Shown here: one piece after another, positions 7,542 through 9,917 of the stretch
Numbering within the stretch: the stretch's first letter is position 1
Layout of the letters: each line of letters starts with the position of its first letter
Origin: Proteobacteria bacterium UBA6920
GTDB lineage: Bacteria; Pseudomonadota; Gammaproteobacteria; SG8-11
DNA: 9,917 nucleotides
Reading direction: 5' to 3'
Assembly: GCA_002448875.1 (NCBI GenBank)
Contig: DKAS01000218.1
Location: 325 to 10,241 of the forward strand
Translations under genes and position numbers: made by a program
Notes under the pieces: model-generated
Told to the model about the DNA's origin: nothing
Databases searched by the model: none
What the model saw: only the letters and a program-made list of their open reading frames with translations

Positions 7542-8174
7542 ATGTCGGATAAAAAACTTACCACCAGCCTGACAATCGTAGACGCGCGTCGGCAAAAAAC
7601 CGAGTACCTGCTGTTCGACCGCCGCTACCTGGAAGTCAGCCGCAGTCAGGGCAAGAAACAGTTGAACTATCGCATCGATATCCTGGCCCTGGCGATGCAT
7701 TCGCGCACGCGCTGGCGTTTACGCTGGCAGTGGTTTGCCGTGGCGCTGGCGCTGCTGGCACTGGCAGAGGTGATGCGGGGCGGGTATCTGCCGCTGCCCG
7801 GCGTGAATCTGGCCGGCCTGGCGCCGATATTGCTGCCCGCGCTCTGGGGCGTGGCTCTGCTCTGCGGCGTGGCCGGCATACTTTCGCTACGGCGCCTGAC
7901 GGTGTTTTACACCCTGCACAGCGTGGTGCCGCTGGTAAAGCTGTCCCTGGCCGTGTTTCGTGACTGGGGCAGAATCAAGGAATTCAAGCAATTTGTCCAT
8001 GTGCTGCAAACCAGCATTGCGCATTGTCAGCGCCACTACGTGATCAAGGATCACCAGCAAAAAGCCGGGGAAATGCGTATCCTACGGCGCATGGCGCAAC
8101 AGGGCGTGATTCCAAAAACGGACTATGAATCCAGCAAGGCCCTGCTGCTCGGCAACATAGCGTCGGCTGCTTGA
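7542..8174 (+). CDS. Uncharacterised protein with two membrane segments and a SHOCT-like C-terminus
   Basis: This 210-residue protein does not match a named protein that I recognise. The N-terminal ~60 residues are polar and basic, with predicted beta content (TIVDARRQKTEYLLFD, YLEVSR). Two hydrophobic segments follow at about 63-77 and 89-115, separated by a short loop with GGYLPLPG. A second soluble stretch follows at 120-170. The C terminus (~178-203: MRILRRMAQQGVIPKTDYESSKALLL without gaps in the frame) resembles a SHOCT module, a short helical pair often at the end of membrane proteins. It may therefore be a small membrane-associated scaffold, but no function can be assigned. The ATG at 7542 has only a distant GGGGA (13 nt). 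The CRP-type site upstream suggests carbon or cAMP-linked control. It is monocistronic, since the next gene is convergent. Confidence 0.8.
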   Translation: MSDKKLTTSLTIVDARRQKTEYLLFDRRYLEVSRSQGKKQLNYRIDILALAMHSRTRWRLRWQWFAVALALLALAEVMRGGYLPLPGVNLAGLAPILLPALWGVALLCGVAGILSLRRLTVFYTLHSVVPLVKLSLAVFRDWGRIKEFKQFVHVLQTSIAHCQRHYVIKDHQQKAGEMRILRRMAQQGVIPKTDYESSKALLLGNIASAA

Positions 8175-8190
8175 GCGGCAGCCGCATTTC
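8164..8190 (+). terminator. Weak terminator-like hairpin after the two-TM gene
   Basis: CGGCTGC (8164-8170) pairs perfectly with GCAGCCG (8178-8184) around a 7-nt loop that contains the TGA stop. Only CATTTC follows, so the U tract is poor. It lies in the 28-bp convergent gap with the CBS gene. Confidence 0.35.
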
Positions 8191-8202
8191 GCCCCGCCTG
8201 CC

Positions 8203-8805
8203 TTAAATCCACCCGGACGTCAACGCGGTCTCCAGATCGGCGAAACTCGCCGCCCGGACAGGCGGCTCCAACGCCATCTGCAGCTGGCTGGCGATGCGGG
8301 TGGCGGAATACATGCCGCGTATCCTGTCCGTCCATTTGCGTGCCGGGTATTCCACTACCAGCAGGTGCTGCCGCCCGACGTTATTGAGGGTGGCCACAAT
8401 GTGGCCGAGGCGCGCGCTTTGCACATCCTCCAGCGACAGGGCTTCCAGCTGGTTGACCGGGGTCATGATGTCCTGCACTAGAATTTCCGCCCGGTTTCCG
8501 CCGTGTTCCAACAGGTACTGATAGGGTTTTTCGCCCAGAATATCATTGGCGGTAATCAGTCCCGCCAGCCGGCGGTCGGATTGCAGAACAAACAGCAGAC
8601 GCACGCCACAGTGGATCATTTTCTGGTGCGCATCGTCGATTACCGTGGTCGGCGAGGTGAACAGGGGCGGGGTTTTGCGGAAATCGGTCATCGCGTCGAG
8701 CGCCGGTGAATCCAGCTGCAGGGCCTGTTGCTGGCTGTGCCGGGGGTGCAGCAGCTGCGCATGGGTCTGGAGAATGGCATGTGACAAAGGTTGATAGTTG
8801 TCCAC
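8203..8805 (-). CDS. Tandem CBS-domain protein
   Basis: This 200-residue protein has two CBS domains and nothing else recognisable. CBS1 is about residues 38-92, with an SPTTVIDDAHQKMIHCGVR helix region, LLFVLQSDRRLAGLIT and the terminal TANDILG. CBS2 is about 108-175, with VQDIMTP, then GRQHLLVVEYP and IRGMYSATRIASQL. Paired CBS domains bind adenine nucleotides such as AMP, ATP or S-adenosylmethionine and usually sense energy state for a partner. No catalytic or transport domain is fused, and no signal peptide or membrane segment is seen, so it is a cytosolic stand-alone sensor. The start is a GTG at 8805, supported by GGAGGGAG just upstream; no ATG fits better. A good sigma70-like promoter lies 95-122 bp upstream. 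The partner is not identifiable from the neighbourhood. Confidence 0.88.
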   Translation of the reverse strand: MDNYQPLSHAILQTHAQLLHPRHSQQQALQLDSPALDAMTDFRKTPPLFTSPTTVIDDAHQKMIHCGVRLLFVLQSDRRLAGLITANDILGEKPYQYLLEHGGNRAEILVQDIMTPVNQLEALSLEDVQSARLGHIVATLNNVGRQHLLVVEYPARKWTDRIRGMYSATRIASQLQMALEPPVRAASFADLETALTSGWI

Positions 8806-9093
8806 GGGTTCTCCCTCCGTGATGAAATGGTAAGATGACGACAGTTGTTTCTACAAGAGGAATATGGGATAGTGAGGTCAATCCCGAGCTGATCACTGAA
8901 GTATAGAAAAGCAGGCTGGGATGTCCAGTCTATTATTTGATCAATTTTCCTGGGCCTACTCGCCTCCGGTCAGGGAGCGGCAGAGGGTTTGTCAGCGCCG
9001 GCGCAGGCGGGTGAGCGGCTAAGTCGCGACGCTGAATAGCTGTGACGGGTGGGACAGGCTCCTGGTGGCAGACAACGAGGCGAACACGTTCTT
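8806..9093. other. Intergenic region between the divergent CBS gene and pepN
   Basis: These 288 bases contain a good minus-strand promoter for the CBS gene and an 8-bp palindrome TTGATCAA (8937-8944) in an AT-rich patch. I find no convincing plus-strand promoter for pepN; TATTAT at 8931-8936 could be a -10 but lacks a -35 at normal spacing. No credible small gene is visible. Confidence 0.5.
8900..8927 (-). promoter_or_regulatory. Candidate sigma70 promoter for the CBS-domain gene
   Basis: On the minus strand, TGGACA (8927-8922, 5/6 to consensus) is followed after 16 bp by TATACT (8905-8900, 5/6). The start would be near 8893, leaving a leader of about 88 nt before the GTG at 8805. Confidence 0.55.
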
Positions 9094-9917
9094 ATGACCG
9101 ATAGCGCAATGGGGACGCAACCCAGACAGGTAAGGTTGCGGGACTATCAGCCGCCTGCATATTTCGTCGAACACATCGATCTGGATTTCCAGCTGCATGA
9201 AGAAGAATGCACGGTACGAGCCCGGCAGCGCCTGCGCCGTAATCCGCACTATGCGCAAGCGCAGGTGTTGCAACTCTTCGGCAGTGAACTGACCCTGTTG
9301 TCCCTGCAGCTCGATGGCAAGCCACTGCCGGTGGAGGCTTACGCCTGCGACGAGGAAGGGCTGGTGATCCATGATGTGCCCGATCAGTTTACGCTGGAAG
9401 TGACCACCCGGATCACGCCGCAGCTCAATACCAGTCTCGAAGGTTTGTACAAGTCCGGCGGCAATTTCTGCACCCAGTGCGAGGCCGAAGGCTTTCGCCG
9501 CATCACTTACTACCTCGACCGTCCCGATGTGATGGCGACCTTCAGCGTGCGTATCGAGGCCGATGCGCTGCGTTATCCGGTATTGCTCAGCAACGGCAAT
9601 CGCCTGCAGTCCGGCAAGGCCAGCGGTGGCCGCCACTGGGTACAGTGGCACGATCCTTTTCCCAAACCCAGTTATCTGTTCGCGCTGGTAGCCGGCGACC
9701 TGGCCTGCGTCAGCGACGCTTACACCACCGCCTCGGGCAGACAGGTGGACCTGCAGTTGTATGTGCAGAAACACAATATCGACAAGTGTCAGCATGCGCT
9801 GGCGTCGCTGCGCAAGGCCATGCGCTGGGATGAGGAAGTATACGGGCGGGAATACGATCTCGATCTCTACATGATAGTCGCCGTCGATGATTTCAACATG
9901 GGGGCGATGGAAAACAA
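9094..9917 (+). CDS. pepN: Aminopeptidase N (M1 family), N-terminal part, cut by the window end
   Basis: The frame is open from the ATG at 9094 to the last base, giving 274 complete codons of a protein usually near 870-885 residues. PepN is a cytosolic zinc metallopeptidase that removes N-terminal residues in the last steps of protein turnover. The visible part is the N-terminal beta domain: RDYQPPAYFVEHIDLDFQL, then LEGLYKSGGNFCTQCEAEGFRRITYYLDRPDVM, and DPFPKPSYLFALVAGDL. These blocks are characteristic of gammaproteobacterial PepN. The substrate-binding GAMEN motif is at residues 270-274, the last five complete codons; the zinc motif HEXXH should lie about 30-35 residues beyond the window. 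The ribosome binding site is weak (GAGG at 9077-9080, 13 nt away). An in-frame ATG at 9109 is possible but has no better site, and RDYQPP begins after both. Confidence 0.97.
   Translation, partial: MTDSAMGTQPRQVRLRDYQPPAYFVEHIDLDFQLHEEECTVRARQRLRRNPHYAQAQVLQLFGSELTLLSLQLDGKPLPVEAYACDEEGLVIHDVPDQFTLEVTTRITPQLNTSLEGLYKSGGNFCTQCEAEGFRRITYYLDRPDVMATFSVRIEADALRYPVLLSNGNRLQSGKASGGRHWVQWHDPFPKPSYLFALVAGDLACVSDAYTTASGRQVDLQLYVQKHNIDKCQHALASLRKAMRWDEEVYGREYDLDLYMIVAVDDFNMGAMEN

Noticed and set aside
7502..7552. 16-codon upstream frame overlapping the ATG of the two-TM gene (possible leader peptide)
   Set aside because: AGG is only 3 nt from its ATG and no true ribosome binding site exists; there is nothing to support translation, although the overlap with the main start is noted.
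8937..8944. TTGATCAA as an FNR site
   Set aside because: FNR needs TTGAT-N4-ATCAA; here the half-sites overlap with no spacer.
9019..9795. 258-codon minus-strand frame opposite pepN
   Set aside because: The plus strand encodes clear PepN blocks ending in GAMEN; the antisense frame has no domain and no start signals.

Overview
The window looks like chromosomal DNA of a GC-rich gammaproteobacterium. The evidence is the pair zipA (end only) then ligA, a ZipA-type FtsZ anchor (a gammaproteobacterial trait), a gammaproteobacterial-type PepN at the right edge, and a RegB/RegA (RoxS/RoxR-like) redox two-component system. I see no mobile element, tRNA, rRNA or CRISPR, and codon use appears uniform.

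Layout, left to right. 1-507 (+): C-terminal FtsZ-binding domain of ZipA. 543-2573 (+): complete NAD+-dependent DNA ligase LigA. 2574-2791: intergenic region with a candidate promoter and a perfect 12-bp palindrome. 2792-4854 (+): a three-gene bufferin-type operon. It has a secreted Cys-rich precursor peptide (BufA-like), an MNIO/DUF692 enzyme (BufB) and a DUF2063 partner (BufC). A terminator-like hairpin sits between the precursor and the enzyme gene. 4857-7236 (-): an operon transcribed toward the buf genes. Its order is a periplasmic copper chaperone PCu(A)C, a RegB-like membrane histidine kinase, and a RegA-like response regulator. 7237-7541: divergent intergenic region with an exact TGTGA-N6-TCACA CRP-type site. 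7542-8174 (+): an unrecognised two-TM protein with a SHOCT-like tail. 8203-8805 (-): a tandem-CBS protein. 8806-9093: divergent promoter region. 9094-9917 (+): N-terminal part of aminopeptidase N, cut by the window end just after its GAMEN motif.

How the genes may work together: the centre of the window is a copper/redox island. BufABC is expected to make a post-translationally modified, copper-sequestering periplasmic peptide. The convergent operon pairs a copper chaperone for cytochrome oxidase with a quinone/redox-sensing kinase and its regulator. The two units are separated by 2 bp. One attractive but unproven reading is that respiration state, periplasmic copper delivery and copper buffering are coordinated here. 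ZipA/LigA, the CBS protein and PepN are ordinary chromosomal neighbours.
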